From Desulfosarcina sp. BuS5 (GTDB lineage Bacteria > Desulfobacterota > Desulfobacteria > Desulfobacterales > BuS5), in the NCBI RefSeq assembly GCF_028752835.1, contig NZ_CP087952.1, positions 3,160,501 to 3,224,500 on the forward strand: a stretch of DNA of 64,000 nt, in the 5' to 3' direction. The position numbers and the translations under genes are program-made. The notes beneath the pieces were generated by a model. It was not told the origin of the DNA. It was given only the letters and a program-made list of their open reading frames with translations, and did no database searches. Below are positions 28,098-39,145 of this stretch, one piece after another. Positions within the stretch are counted from its first letter, which is position 1; each line of letters begins with the position of its first letter.

Positions 28098-28120
28098 GAT
28101 AACGCAGTGAAATTATTTAT
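28098..28120 (-). repeat. Fragment of the ~120-bp dispersed repeat family
   Basis: These 23 bases are the exact reverse complement of the left part of the repeats at 32.3, 38.1 and 38.5 kb. The fragment lies between the terminator-like hairpin and pyrG. Confidence 0.7.
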
Positions 28121-28169
28121 CTGGAAACAGATATCTATTTCACTCCTGTTTGGAAAATATAATTAATAA

Positions 28170-30937
<2,768 letters not shown>

Positions 30938-31087
30938 AGGATAGGCCGGGAAGCTTTATGTAAATTCCCACTTAAATCATTTCAATCTGTTACCTGTCTG
31001 CCACAGGGGAAGAGGTTTGCCCATTTTTGTGTTAAAAGTTTGCGAAACATAAACTTTGGAATATCCTTCCGTGAACTGATAACTGTA

Positions 31088-31107
31088 AACCGTGAACGGT
31101 TACAAAA
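31088..31107 (+). repeat. Copy of the palindromic repeat AACCGTGAACGGTTACAAAA
   Basis: Exact 20-base match to 9519-9538, and a palindrome-like relative of 9305-9322. It lies 24 bases before the acyl-CoA dehydrogenase start. A degenerate relative occurs at about 51334-51364. Confidence 0.6.
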
Positions 31108-31131
31108 ATATATACAAGAAAGGAATAATTG

Positions 31132-32283
31132 ATGGCATTTGAACTTACCAAAGAAGAATTGATGGTACAAAAAATGACAAGGGAATTTGCACAAAAGGAA
31201 CTGGTTGAACAGGCTGCGGAAAACGACAAAACACATAGCTACCCTGCTGAAGCATTAAAAAAAATGGGCGAACTCGGTTATTTGGGAATGCTTGTTAAAG
31301 AAGAGTATGGCGGTGATGATGCAGGTACTGTATCGTATGCCTTGGCCCTGATGGAAATTGCCGCTGCAGATGCTTCTTGTGCTGTTATTATGTCGGTACA
31401 TGATTCAATTGGCTGTGGAAGCATCCAGAAATTCGGAACAGAAGAACAGAAAAAAAAATGGCTTGAACCTATGGCTCGCGGAGAATTTATCGGTGCTTTT
31501 TGCCTGACTGAACCAGAAGCCGGTTCTGATCCGCAGTCAATGGGGACTACGGCGGAAAGAAATGGAGATGATTATATAATCAATGGCATTAAACGGTTTA
31601 TTACCACAGGAAAAAATGCAGGGGTCTATGTAACCATAACAAAAACAGATCCCGCTGCCGGCAGCAAAGGAATGACGGCATTTTTACTGGACCAGAGTCT
31701 GCCCGGATTTATAGTGGGCAGGGTTGAAGACAAGATGGGCCAACGCGGTTCCGACACTACTGATATCATATTAGAAAACTGCCGGGTTCCTGCATCAAGA
31801 ATGCTTGGCAAAGAGGGCGAAGGATTTATGGTTGCCATGTCAAGCCTTGAAGACGGCCGAATCGGAGTCGGATCCATAGGGTGCGGAATAGCAATGGCTG
31901 CTTTGGGTGAGACTATAAAATACGCAAAACAGAGAAAACAGTTTGGCCGGCTTATTGCTGAAAATCAGGCAATAAGATTCATGATCGCAGATATGAAGAT
32001 GAAAGTCGAAGCGGCCCGTTTGTTGATATTGAACGCAGCATCTAAAAAAGACAGGGGTGAAAGCTGTGCCCTTGAGGCGTCCATGGCAAAATGTTATGCT
32101 ACTGATATTGCACAGGAGGTATGCGGCGAGGCTATCCAGATTCACGGCGGATATGGATACCTGACGGATTATCCGGTAGAGCGTTATTACAGAGATGCCA
32201 GGATCACAACAATTTACGAAGGAACCAATCAGATACAAAGAATCGTTATTGCAAACGAGATATTGGGCAAAATCATTTCATAA
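31132..32283 (+). CDS. Acyl-CoA dehydrogenase (short-chain/butyryl type)
   Basis: A 383-residue flavoprotein that oxidises acyl-CoA to enoyl-CoA, passing electrons to ETF. It carries the family motifs AFCLTEPEAGSD, the CGEAIQIHGGYGYLTDYPVERYYRD block and the catalytic base E363 in IYEGTNQIQR, placed as in short-chain (butyryl) dehydrogenases. AAGGAA precedes the ATG at 31132; an in-frame TTG lies three bases before it. It faces the hbd-thiolase-IcmF genes, so butyryl-CoA or an isobutyryl-type substrate is likely. Confidence 0.92.
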   Translation: MAFELTKEELMVQKMTREFAQKELVEQAAENDKTHSYPAEALKKMGELGYLGMLVKEEYGGDDAGTVSYALALMEIAAADASCAVIMSVHDSIGCGSIQKFGTEEQKKKWLEPMARGEFIGAFCLTEPEAGSDPQSMGTTAERNGDDYIINGIKRFITTGKNAGVYVTITKTDPAAGSKGMTAFLLDQSLPGFIVGRVEDKMGQRGSDTTDIILENCRVPASRMLGKEGEGFMVAMSSLEDGRIGVGSIGCGIAMAALGETIKYAKQRKQFGRLIAENQAIRFMIADMKMKVEAARLLILNAASKKDRGESCALEASMAKCYATDIAQEVCGEAIQIHGGYGYLTDYPVERYYRDARITTIYEGTNQIQRIVIANEILGKIIS

Positions 32284-32288
32284 TATAT

Positions 32289-32383
32289 ATATAGATTGTC
32301 ACATAAATAATTTCACTGCGTTATCGGTCGTTGGAGTAGAGACGCAAGATTTTGCGTCTCTACCACCTTTAAAACTATCTATA
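32289..32383. repeat. ~120-bp dispersed repeat, copy A (3' end diverged)
   Basis: Begins ATATAGATTGTCACATAAAT and shares the first ~50 bases with copies B and C. Its central hairpin reads GAGACGCAAGATTTTGCGTC (then TC), different in sequence from B and C but still fully paired. It fills the spacer between two convergent genes and overlaps the 3' end of the hydroxybutyryl-CoA dehydrogenase gene, so it may serve as a two-way terminator. Confidence 0.75.
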
Positions 32384-33226
32384 ATTATAAAATCCTCGCC
32401 CGGTTTTTCTGCCAAGCCATCCGGCCTCAACGTATTTTCTAAGGAGGGGGCAAGGACGATACTTGGAATCTTTAAATCCATTGTAAAGTGTTTCCATTAT
32501 TGCAAGGCATGTATCCAGACCTATAAGATCAGCCAGGGCAAGCGGCCCCATGGGATGATTCATGCCTAATTTCATAACTGTATCAATAGCTTCAGGAGTT
32601 CCCACGCTATGATACAGGCAGAAAACAGCCTCATTAATCATCGGAAGCAGAATCCGGTTAGCAATAAAACCAGGATAATCATTGGCCTCAGCCGGAGTCT
32701 TGCCGAATTTCAGGCTTAGGTCCCATGTGGTTTTAAATGTTTCCTCTGATGTGGCAATCCCCTTTATGATTTCAACAAGCTTCATAACCGGCACGGGATT
32801 CATGAAATGCATTCCAATGACCTTTTCCGGTCTTTTTGTCTGGGCTGCAATACGTCCGATGGGAATTGAAGAAGTGTTGGTCGACAGTATCGTGTCCGGT
32901 TTACATATCTCATCCAGATCTTTGAAAATCTGCATTTTGATCGGCTCATTTTCAGTGGCAGCCTCAACAACAAAATCCGCCTCCTCCATATCCTTGAGGG
33001 CCACACTGGTCTTGATCCGGCCAAGTACGGCATCCTTCTCATCCGCCGTTATTTTGCCCTTGTCCACATTTTTACCAAGTATCTTGGTAATATTTGCCAT
33101 GCCGCGCTCTACAAATTCAGTATTAATGTCATTCATAATAACATTAAGGCCGCTCATTGATGCGACCTGAGCGATGCCATTACCCATCTGACCTGCGCCG
33201 ATTACGCCGTAAGTCTTAATATCCAT
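32375..33226 (-). CDS. 3-hydroxybutyryl-CoA dehydrogenase
   Basis: A 283-residue NAD-dependent enzyme (3-hydroxyacyl-CoA to acetoacyl-CoA). The Rossmann motif GAGQMG is at 10-15; the catalytic His lies in IGMHFMNPVPVMKLVEI; the C-terminal domain has GFIANRILLPMINEA. The length is that of the stand-alone Hbd/PaaH form. It follows the thiolase gene by 27 bases on the same strand, a two-step unit ending in acetyl-CoA. A repeat lies over its 3' end. Confidence 0.93.
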   Translation of the reverse strand: MDIKTYGVIGAGQMGNGIAQVASMSGLNVIMNDINTEFVERGMANITKILGKNVDKGKITADEKDAVLGRIKTSVALKDMEEADFVVEAATENEPIKMQIFKDLDEICKPDTILSTNTSSIPIGRIAAQTKRPEKVIGMHFMNPVPVMKLVEIIKGIATSEETFKTTWDLSLKFGKTPAEANDYPGFIANRILLPMINEAVFCLYHSVGTPEAIDTVMKLGMNHPMGPLALADLIGLDTCLAIMETLYNGFKDSKYRPCPLLRKYVEAGWLGRKTGRGFYNYR

Positions 33227-33253
33227 ATCAATATCTCCTTAAGTGATTAAAAG

Positions 33254-34429
33254 TTATCTTTTAACGATCATGGACACAGCCTCTCCCCCTCCGAGGCAGA
33301 GTGAGGCCAGTCCTGTTTTTTTATCCTGTTTTATCATTTCATGAAGCAATGTAACTAAAACGCGGCACCCGCTGGCACCGATAGGATGACCAAGCGCTAC
33401 AACGCCGCCGTTGACATTAACCTTGCTTCCGTCAAGTTTTAGTTCCTGTGCTATTGCCGCACTTGATCCGCTAAATGCCTCGTTTACCTCAAAAAGATCT
33501 ACATCATCAATGGAAATCCCTTCTTTTTTAAGGCACTTGGGAATTGCCCAGATAGGTGCAACAAGAACATATTTCATATCCAAAGCAAATGACGCCTGTG
33601 CGCCTATTGTCGCAAGGATTTCGCATCCAAGCTCTTCTGCCTTTTCTCTTGACATAACTACAACTGCAGCCGCTCCGTCACTTATTATGGAGGCATTGCC
33701 GGCCGTGCCTACTCCGCCTTTTTTAAAAGCGCCCTTCATTTTGGACAGCAATTCCAAAGAAGTCTCTTGCGGGCATTCATCATCCTCAAAAATAACAGGA
33801 TCGCCCTTGCGCTGTGGTATTTCAACCGGTATAATTTCATCCTTGAATCTGCCGGACTTTATGGCAGTTAGCGCGCGGCGGTAAGATTCCACAGCAAATT
33901 TGTCCTGATCCTCTCTGCTGATATTATATTTTTCAGAGCAGAGTTCATTCGATATACCCATATGAAAATCATTGACAATATCCCACAAACCGTCATTGAT
34001 CATATGATCCTTAATAGCGCCATGACCCATACGGTACCCTGTTCTAGCTTTATCCAGATAATATGGTGCCATACTCATAGATTCCATGCCTCCGGCAACA
34101 AGGATATCGGCATCGCCTACCTGAATCGCCTGGGCTGCCAGCATAACGGTTTTTAAAGAAGATCCGCAAACCTTGTTAACCGTAATACACTCGACTTTCC
34201 ATGGCATACCGGCCTTTACTGCAGCCTGTTTGGCAGGATTTTGGCCGTAACCGCAGGGGAGTACCTGCCCCATCAGTACTTCATCAACGTCTTCTTTTTT
34301 GATTCCGGCCCTCTTTACTGCTTCCTTAATAACTATAGCGCCAAGATCTGTGGCGCCGATTTTGCTTAATGAGCCGCCAAAACTCCCCAGGGGAGTCCGC
34401 ACTGCACTTACAATGACTGCTTCTTTCAT
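33254..34429 (-). CDS. Acetyl-CoA acetyltransferase (thiolase II type)
   Basis: A 391-residue thiolase that cleaves or forms acetoacetyl-CoA. The acyl-accepting cysteine is C88 in NKVCGSS. NGGVVALGHPIGASGCRVL carries the catalytic histidine and second cysteine-containing loop, and CLGGGEAVSMIV ends the protein. An AAGGAG-like site precedes the ATG. It lies upstream of hbd and downstream of icmF on the same strand, with a 315-base gap containing hairpins. Confidence 0.93.
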   Translation of the reverse strand: MKEAVIVSAVRTPLGSFGGSLSKIGATDLGAIVIKEAVKRAGIKKEDVDEVLMGQVLPCGYGQNPAKQAAVKAGMPWKVECITVNKVCGSSLKTVMLAAQAIQVGDADILVAGGMESMSMAPYYLDKARTGYRMGHGAIKDHMINDGLWDIVNDFHMGISNELCSEKYNISREDQDKFAVESYRRALTAIKSGRFKDEIIPVEIPQRKGDPVIFEDDECPQETSLELLSKMKGAFKKGGVGTAGNASIISDGAAAVVVMSREKAEELGCEILATIGAQASFALDMKYVLVAPIWAIPKCLKKEGISIDDVDLFEVNEAFSGSSAAIAQELKLDGSKVNVNGGVVALGHPIGASGCRVLVTLLHEMIKQDKKTGLASLCLGGGEAVSMIVKR

Positions 34430-34507
34430 TTACAATTTCTCCTTCATAATATTTTGAGTGATAACAAATCAATCTTATTAACTTGCAGGATTAGATGCTG
34501 AAAAGAT

Positions 34508-34551
34508 GGGAGGCTGGAAGGCTGGGAGACTATAAAGCTTCCAAGCCTCCC
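34508..34551 (-). terminator. Hairpin after icmF, possible terminator
   Basis: Arms GGGAGGCTGGAAG (34508-34520) and CTTCCAAGCCTCCC (34538-34551) pair with one bulge; on the minus strand the hairpin is followed by ATCTTTT. It could separate icmF from the thiolase-hbd transcript. Confidence 0.4.
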
Positions 34552-34562
34552 AGTATTTTATC

Positions 34563-34682
34563 ATATATCCGGCATCCTTCATATCACTTCAAAAGTATTT
34601 TACACTTTTTTTAACAAATAAACCTATCTGTGTGCCATTGTTGTTTCAAAAGTGTCAACGACAAATGAAGGATGCCATATAT
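34563..34682. repeat. MITE-like inverted repeat between icmF and the thiolase gene
   Basis: The arms, with GGCATCCTTCAT at the left (34563-34582) and ATGAAGGATGCC at the right (34665-34682), continue into ATATAT on each side. The 82-base interior has smaller palindromes and no ORF. Confidence 0.5.
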
Positions 34683-34744
34683 CTAAACTTTTTTTAAATT
34701 ATACCTCGGAAGGTTATAAATTGTTTTTTTCGGTCTTTAAACAC

Positions 34745-37700
34745 CTACATATTCCTTCGATATTGTCCGCCCACTCCATACAAAGCTTCAGTTATCTGAC
34801 CAAGGGAGCATACACGGACAGTATCCATAAGCTCTGCAAAAATATTACCGTCTTCCAGGGCAACCCTCTGTAAACTTAACAAGGCCTCGGGTGCCTCTTT
34901 TTCATGCAGTTTGTGAAAATCTGCAAGACGCTTCAACTGGGACTCCTTTTCATCATCTGTGGCTCTTGCAAGTTCAAGCTCTGCTGCGCCTTCTTCCAGG
35001 TTGGTTTCAGTATCCTGGAACATATTCACCCCTACAATCGGAAACTCTCCGGTATGCTTTAATCCTTCATAATACATCGATTCTTCCTGGATTTTGCTGC
35101 GCTGGTAGCCGGTTTCCATGGCACCCAGAACACCCCCGCGTTCTGTAATCCTGTCAAATTCGGAGAGAATCGCCTCTTCCACCAGAGCTGTCAATTCCTC
35201 TACTACGAAACTGCCCTGGTTCATATTCTCGTTTTTGGCAAGCCCCCATTCACGGTTAATTATAAGCTGGATAGCCAGCGCACGCCGCACAGATTCGCGA
35301 CTGGGAGTCGTGATCGCCTCATCATAGGAATTGGTGTGCAGGCTGTTACAGTTATCGTAAATCGCGCACAGAGCCTGGAGAGTAGTCCGAATATCATTAA
35401 ACTGTATATCCTGGCTGTGCAGGGATCTGCCGGATGTCTGAACATGATACTTCAGCTTCTGGGAAAGGGCTGATGCTCCATATTTTTCACGTAAAGCGAT
35501 CGACCAGATCCGCCGGGCAACCCGACCGATTACAGTATATTCCGGGTCCATGCCGTTTGAGAAGAAATATGACAAACTCGGCGCAAAAGTGTCAACCGGC
35601 ATGCCGCGTGACAGATAATACTCAAGATATGTAAAGCCATTGGACAATGTAAAGGCGACCTGTGAAATAGGATTTGCCCCTGCTTCGGCGATATGATAAC
35701 CGGAAATAGAAACCGAATAAAAATTTCTGACATTGTTGTCAATAAAAAATTGCTGGATATCGCCCATCATCTTTAAGGCAAATTCTATCGAAAATATGCA
35801 GGTGTTCTGGCCCTGATCCTCTTTGAGGATATCAGCCTGGACAGTTCCGCGTACATTCGACAAGGCCATGGCGCGGATATTCTCATATTCCTCCTGGGAG
35901 GGATCCATCCCCTTCTCATTTTTATACTTGTCCACCTCCAGATCAATGGCGGTGTTCATGAACATGGCCAGCATTATAGGCGCAGGTCCGTTGATTGTCA
36001 TGGATACAGAGGTGTTTGGTGCGCAGAGATCAAATCCGCTATAAAGCACTTTGACATCATCCAGGGTACAAACACTGACACCGGAGTTGCCTATTTTACC
36101 GTAAATATCCAGCCGGCGGTCAGGATTGTAACCATACAGGGTAACGGAATCAAAAGCAGTGGAGAGTCGTTTGGCTTCATAATTGGCGGATAACAGCCTG
36201 AATCTGGCATTGGTTTTAAAGGGATCGCCTTCGCCGGCAAACATGCGGGTCGGATCCTCTCCGACACGTTTCATCGGGAAGACACCGGCTGTATAAGGAA
36301 AGTAGCCGGGCAGATTCTCTCTTCTCATCCACCTGTATATTTCACCCGGATCTTTAAAATCCGGCAGAACGATTTTTGGAATCTTAAGGTGTGAAAGTGA
36401 TTCAGTGTAAAGTGGAATCCTTATCTCGCGATCACGGACAGTATAAACCAGTTCATCCTTGCTGTAAGCAGCCTTAATTGTTTCCCATTCATCCAGAAGT
36501 TCCTCAGTCTCTTTGTCCAGATGTTTTTTTGCCTCAGATAGCTCCTCCTTGAGCCGGGATAACAGATTTGCAGCATCATCGTCCTTGCCGCTATCTTCCA
36601 AAACATTTATGGTTTCGCGCAGGTGCCAAGCCTTGCGAACCGCATCTGACTGTTTTTCCGTTTGCTTATGATAATTCCTGACAGTATCAGAAATTTCAGT
36701 GAGATATCTCGATCGCTCAGACGGAATAATGATTGTTTTGGACGAGGATATTTTTTTGTCGGGTCGGGGAAGTTTTGAGCGCAGTTTAATGCCTGTTTTT
36801 TTCTCAAAAAATTCGAGAACGGCATAATACATGGCTGTTACGCCGTCGTCATTGAACTTGGATGCGATTGTTCCGAAAACCGGCATATCTTCAAGTTGTT
36901 TATCCCATGCTTCCAGATTACGCTGAACCTGTTTTCTTACATCCCTCAACGCATCTTCACTACCCCGTTTTTCAAATTTGTTCACTACAACCAGGTCGGC
37001 ATAATCAAGCATGTCTATTTTTTCCAGTTGCGATGGAGCGCCGAATTCGCTCGTCATCACATAAATGGAAAGATCCACCATTTCCGAAATACTTGAATCG
37101 CCCTGTCCTATTCCAGCCGTTTCAGCTATAACGAGATCAAAGCCAGCGGATTTAGCAACTTCAATGGCTTCCGGCAAAGCTCCGGCAACTTCTGAACGTG
37201 AGCCTCTTGTGGCAAGACTGCGCATATAAACACTGGGCGTTTCAATGGCATTCATGCGAATACGGTCGCCCAAAAGAGCTCCCCCGGTTTTGCGTCTTGA
37301 CGGATCTGAGCTTATGATGGCAATCTTTATGTTTTTAAAATCATGCAGGATTCGCTGCACAAGTTCATCGGTCAGGGATGATTTTCCAGCACCGCCTGTG
37401 CCGGTAATACCGATTACAGCCGTTTTGTGACCACCTGGATGTTTTGAAAGCGCTACTTTAAGCTTATCTAACTGTCCGTTACCACAGGCCTTGGCCTGGA
37501 CGACAGCAGTTATAAGTTTTGCAATCAGCGGTTTATTTTCTGTTGATAAATTCGAAATATCAATATTATCATCTTCAACAGTAGAATAATCCATGGCTTT
37601 AACCATATGGTTAATAATTCCCTGGAGTCCCATTTTAGCGCCGTCTTCCGGGGAATATATTTTGGTAACACCATATTCTTCCAGTTCCTTGATTTCATCA

Positions 37701-38017
37701 GGGACTATTACACCCCCCCCCCCGCCAAAAATCTTGATATGGGAAGCGCCTTTTTTTTTTAACATATCCACCATATATTTAAAAAATTCCATATGGCCGC
37801 CCTGATAACTGGAAAGAGCCATGCCCTGCACATCTTCTTCAATGGCTGCATCAACAAACTCTTCAACGGAACGGTTATGTCCAAGATGAATAACCTCCGC
37901 GCCGGTGTTCTGGAGAATCCTCCGCATAATATTGATTGACGCATCATGGCCGTCAAATAATGACGTAGCAGTAACAATTCTGATATTATTCTTAGGCTTG
38001 TAAACTTCCACTTCCAT
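34745..38017 (-). CDS. icmF: Fused isobutyryl-CoA mutase IcmF
   Basis: A 1090-residue fusion: a B12-binding domain (1-140, DGHDASINI with H24 as the cobalt ligand), a MeaB-like GTPase chaperone (about 195-430, P-loop GTGGAGKSS at 206-214) and the acyl-CoA mutase barrel (about 540-1090). TAGVFPMKR has F580 where methylmalonyl-CoA mutase has tyrosine, and [17 protein letters not shown] follows; both fit isobutyryl-CoA mutase. It interconverts isobutyryl- and butyryl-CoA, with the GTPase guarding cofactor loading. An 11-G and a 10-A run lie in the B12 domain without breaking the frame. Neighbouring genes can oxidise butyryl-CoA. Confidence 0.95.
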   Translation of the reverse strand: MEVEVYKPKNNIRIVTATSLFDGHDASINIMRRILQNTGAEVIHLGHNRSVEEFVDAAIEEDVQGMALSSYQGGHMEFFKYMVDMLKKKGASHIKIFGGGGGVIVPDEIKELEEYGVTKIYSPEDGAKMGLQGIINHMVKAMDYSTVEDDNIDISNLSTENKPLIAKLITAVVQAKACGNGQLDKLKVALSKHPGGHKTAVIGITGTGGAGKSSLTDELVQRILHDFKNIKIAIISSDPSRRKTGGALLGDRIRMNAIETPSVYMRSLATRGSRSEVAGALPEAIEVAKSAGFDLVIAETAGIGQGDSSISEMVDLSIYVMTSEFGAPSQLEKIDMLDYADLVVVNKFEKRGSEDALRDVRKQVQRNLEAWDKQLEDMPVFGTIASKFNDDGVTAMYYAVLEFFEKKTGIKLRSKLPRPDKKISSSKTIIIPSERSRYLTEISDTVRNYHKQTEKQSDAVRKAWHLRETINVLEDSGKDDDAANLLSRLKEELSEAKKHLDKETEELLDEWETIKAAYSKDELVYTVRDREIRIPLYTESLSHLKIPKIVLPDFKDPGEIYRWMRRENLPGYFPYTAGVFPMKRVGEDPTRMFAGEGDPFKTNARFRLLSANYEAKRLSTAFDSVTLYGYNPDRRLDIYGKIGNSGVSVCTLDDVKVLYSGFDLCAPNTSVSMTINGPAPIMLAMFMNTAIDLEVDKYKNEKGMDPSQEEYENIRAMALSNVRGTVQADILKEDQGQNTCIFSIEFALKMMGDIQQFFIDNNVRNFYSVSISGYHIAEAGANPISQVAFTLSNGFTYLEYYLSRGMPVDTFAPSLSYFFSNGMDPEYTVIGRVARRIWSIALREKYGASALSQKLKYHVQTSGRSLHSQDIQFNDIRTTLQALCAIYDNCNSLHTNSYDEAITTPSRESVRRALAIQLIINREWGLAKNENMNQGSFVVEELTALVEEAILSEFDRITERGGVLGAMETGYQRSKIQEESMYYEGLKHTGEFPIVGVNMFQDTETNLEEGAAELELARATDDEKESQLKRLADFHKLHEKEAPEALLSLQRVALEDGNIFAELMDTVRVCSLGQITEALYGVGGQYRRNM

Positions 38018-38058
38018 TGGTTGCTCCTTTGACTTATAAAGATGACTTATAAAGAGTT

Positions 38059-38180
38059 ATATAGATTGCCACATAAATAATTTCACTGCGTTATCGGTCG
38101 TCGGAGGGGTTCAAGATTTTGAACCCCTACTATATCTTGTACCAAATTTTAAAATCAGGTTATTATCTGACAATCTATAT
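38059..38180. repeat. ~120-bp dispersed repeat, copy B
   Basis: Ends ATATAGATTGCCA and TGACAATCTATAT form near-perfect terminal inverted repeats. The central hairpin is GGGGTTCAAGATTTTGAACC (then CC). It lies 42 bases before the icmF start codon. Confidence 0.8.
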
Positions 38181-38504
38181 ATCTATATTTTTTTTAAATT
38201 GATGATATTGATATATCCTATACATTCTTTTTATAAAAATTAAAAGACATTTGCATGGTGTCACCAATATTTTTCATATTCATGAAGCTATCGGCATTCA
38301 ATTTTTCCCGAATTCCCAGGATATTAATTGTTGATTTGGTCGTTTTTTTATAAACGGGCATGCAAGGGCTCAGGTTTAAGTCTCACTTAAAAATAATTTT
38401 ACATTTTTACATCGCATTTTTAGGTTAAATCTAAGTGCAAATTATGTGAATTTATTTTTCAGCGAGGCCTTAGGTGTTAACCTAAACATCGGGCAGAGTG
38501 TAGC
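38181..38504. other. Gene-free spacer between repeat copies B and C
   Basis: 324 AT-rich bases bracketed by two direct copies of the same element. No ORF, tRNA or B12-riboswitch-like box was recognised. Small palindromes (for example around 38380-38440) are present but weak. Confidence 0.5.
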
Positions 38505-38628
38505 TATAGATTGTCACATAAATAATTTCACTGCGTTATCGGTCGTCGGAGTAGGGGTTCAAGATTTTGAACCCCTACTATATCTTGTACCAAATTTTAA
38601 AATCAGGTTATTATCTGACAATCTATAT
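38505..38628. repeat. ~120-bp dispersed repeat, copy C
   Basis: Nearly identical to copy B in the same orientation, with ends TATAGATTGTCA and TGACAATCTATAT and the same central hairpin. It lies 19 bases downstream of the minus-strand B12-subunit gene, where it could end transcription. Confidence 0.8.
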
Positions 38629-38646
38629 CTGTTTTGTGCCTGTTGC

Positions 38647-39072
38647 TTATGAAGCTTTTTTTACTTCTTTCAGCCAAGGCCTTTCAGTAAAAAAAGTAGC
38701 AATACTTTCCAGGGAAGAACCAACAGGGAAAACCTTGGTTATCCCGAGTTCCAGTAATTTCGGGATATCCTGGCGCGGGATAACGCCCCCTATGGTAACA
38801 GGGATATCACCAATGCCCTCCATTTTAAGTTTATCCATCAATTTTCTACTCAACTCAAGATGAACACCGGATAATACACTCAAAGCTATTATGTCCACAT
38901 CTTCCTGAACAGCCGCTTTGACAATTTGGTCAATGCTTCTTCTCAGACCTGTATAAATAATTTCGACACCAGAATCGCGCAACAAAGAAGCAACGATTTT
39001 AATACCTTTATCATGTCCGTCCAAACCCGGTTTTCCTAATAAAACTCTTAAAGGTGCAATATTATTCTGCAA
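38647..39072 (-). CDS. B12-binding small subunit of an acyl-CoA mutase
   Basis: A 141-residue cobalamin-binding domain with the base-off motif DGHDKG (H20 binds cobalt) and the GG loop in PVTIGGVIPRQD. It matches the C-terminal, B12-binding part of methylmalonyl-CoA mutase encoded as a separate subunit. It sits 73 bases after the large-subunit gene and surely partners it. A GGAGGAG site precedes the ATG. The same subunit might also serve other mutases in trans. Confidence 0.93.
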   Translation of the reverse strand: MQNNIAPLRVLLGKPGLDGHDKGIKIVASLLRDSGVEIIYTGLRRSIDQIVKAAVQEDVDIIALSVLSGVHLELSRKLMDKLKMEGIGDIPVTIGGVIPRQDIPKLLELGITKVFPVGSSLESIATFFTERPWLKEVKKAS

Positions 39073-39145
39073 TTTTTTTACTCCTCCTGCTCATTGGTTA
39101 TAATTAAAAATTTGCGATAATTTAACATTCAAAAAATTACTTCAA

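Noticed and set aside
37713-37723. Frameshift in icmF at the 11-G run
   Set aside because: The reading frame is continuous across it, and the Gly-rich loop matches the B12-domain family.
38059-38628. Composite transposon made by repeat copies B and C
   Set aside because: The copies are direct, carry no transposase, and enclose only 324 gene-free bases. Two independent insertions or a duplication explain them better.
38018-38646. Possible B12 riboswitch before icmF
   Set aside because: No B12-box-like sequence was seen. The spacer is explained by two copies of the dispersed repeat and AT-rich filler.
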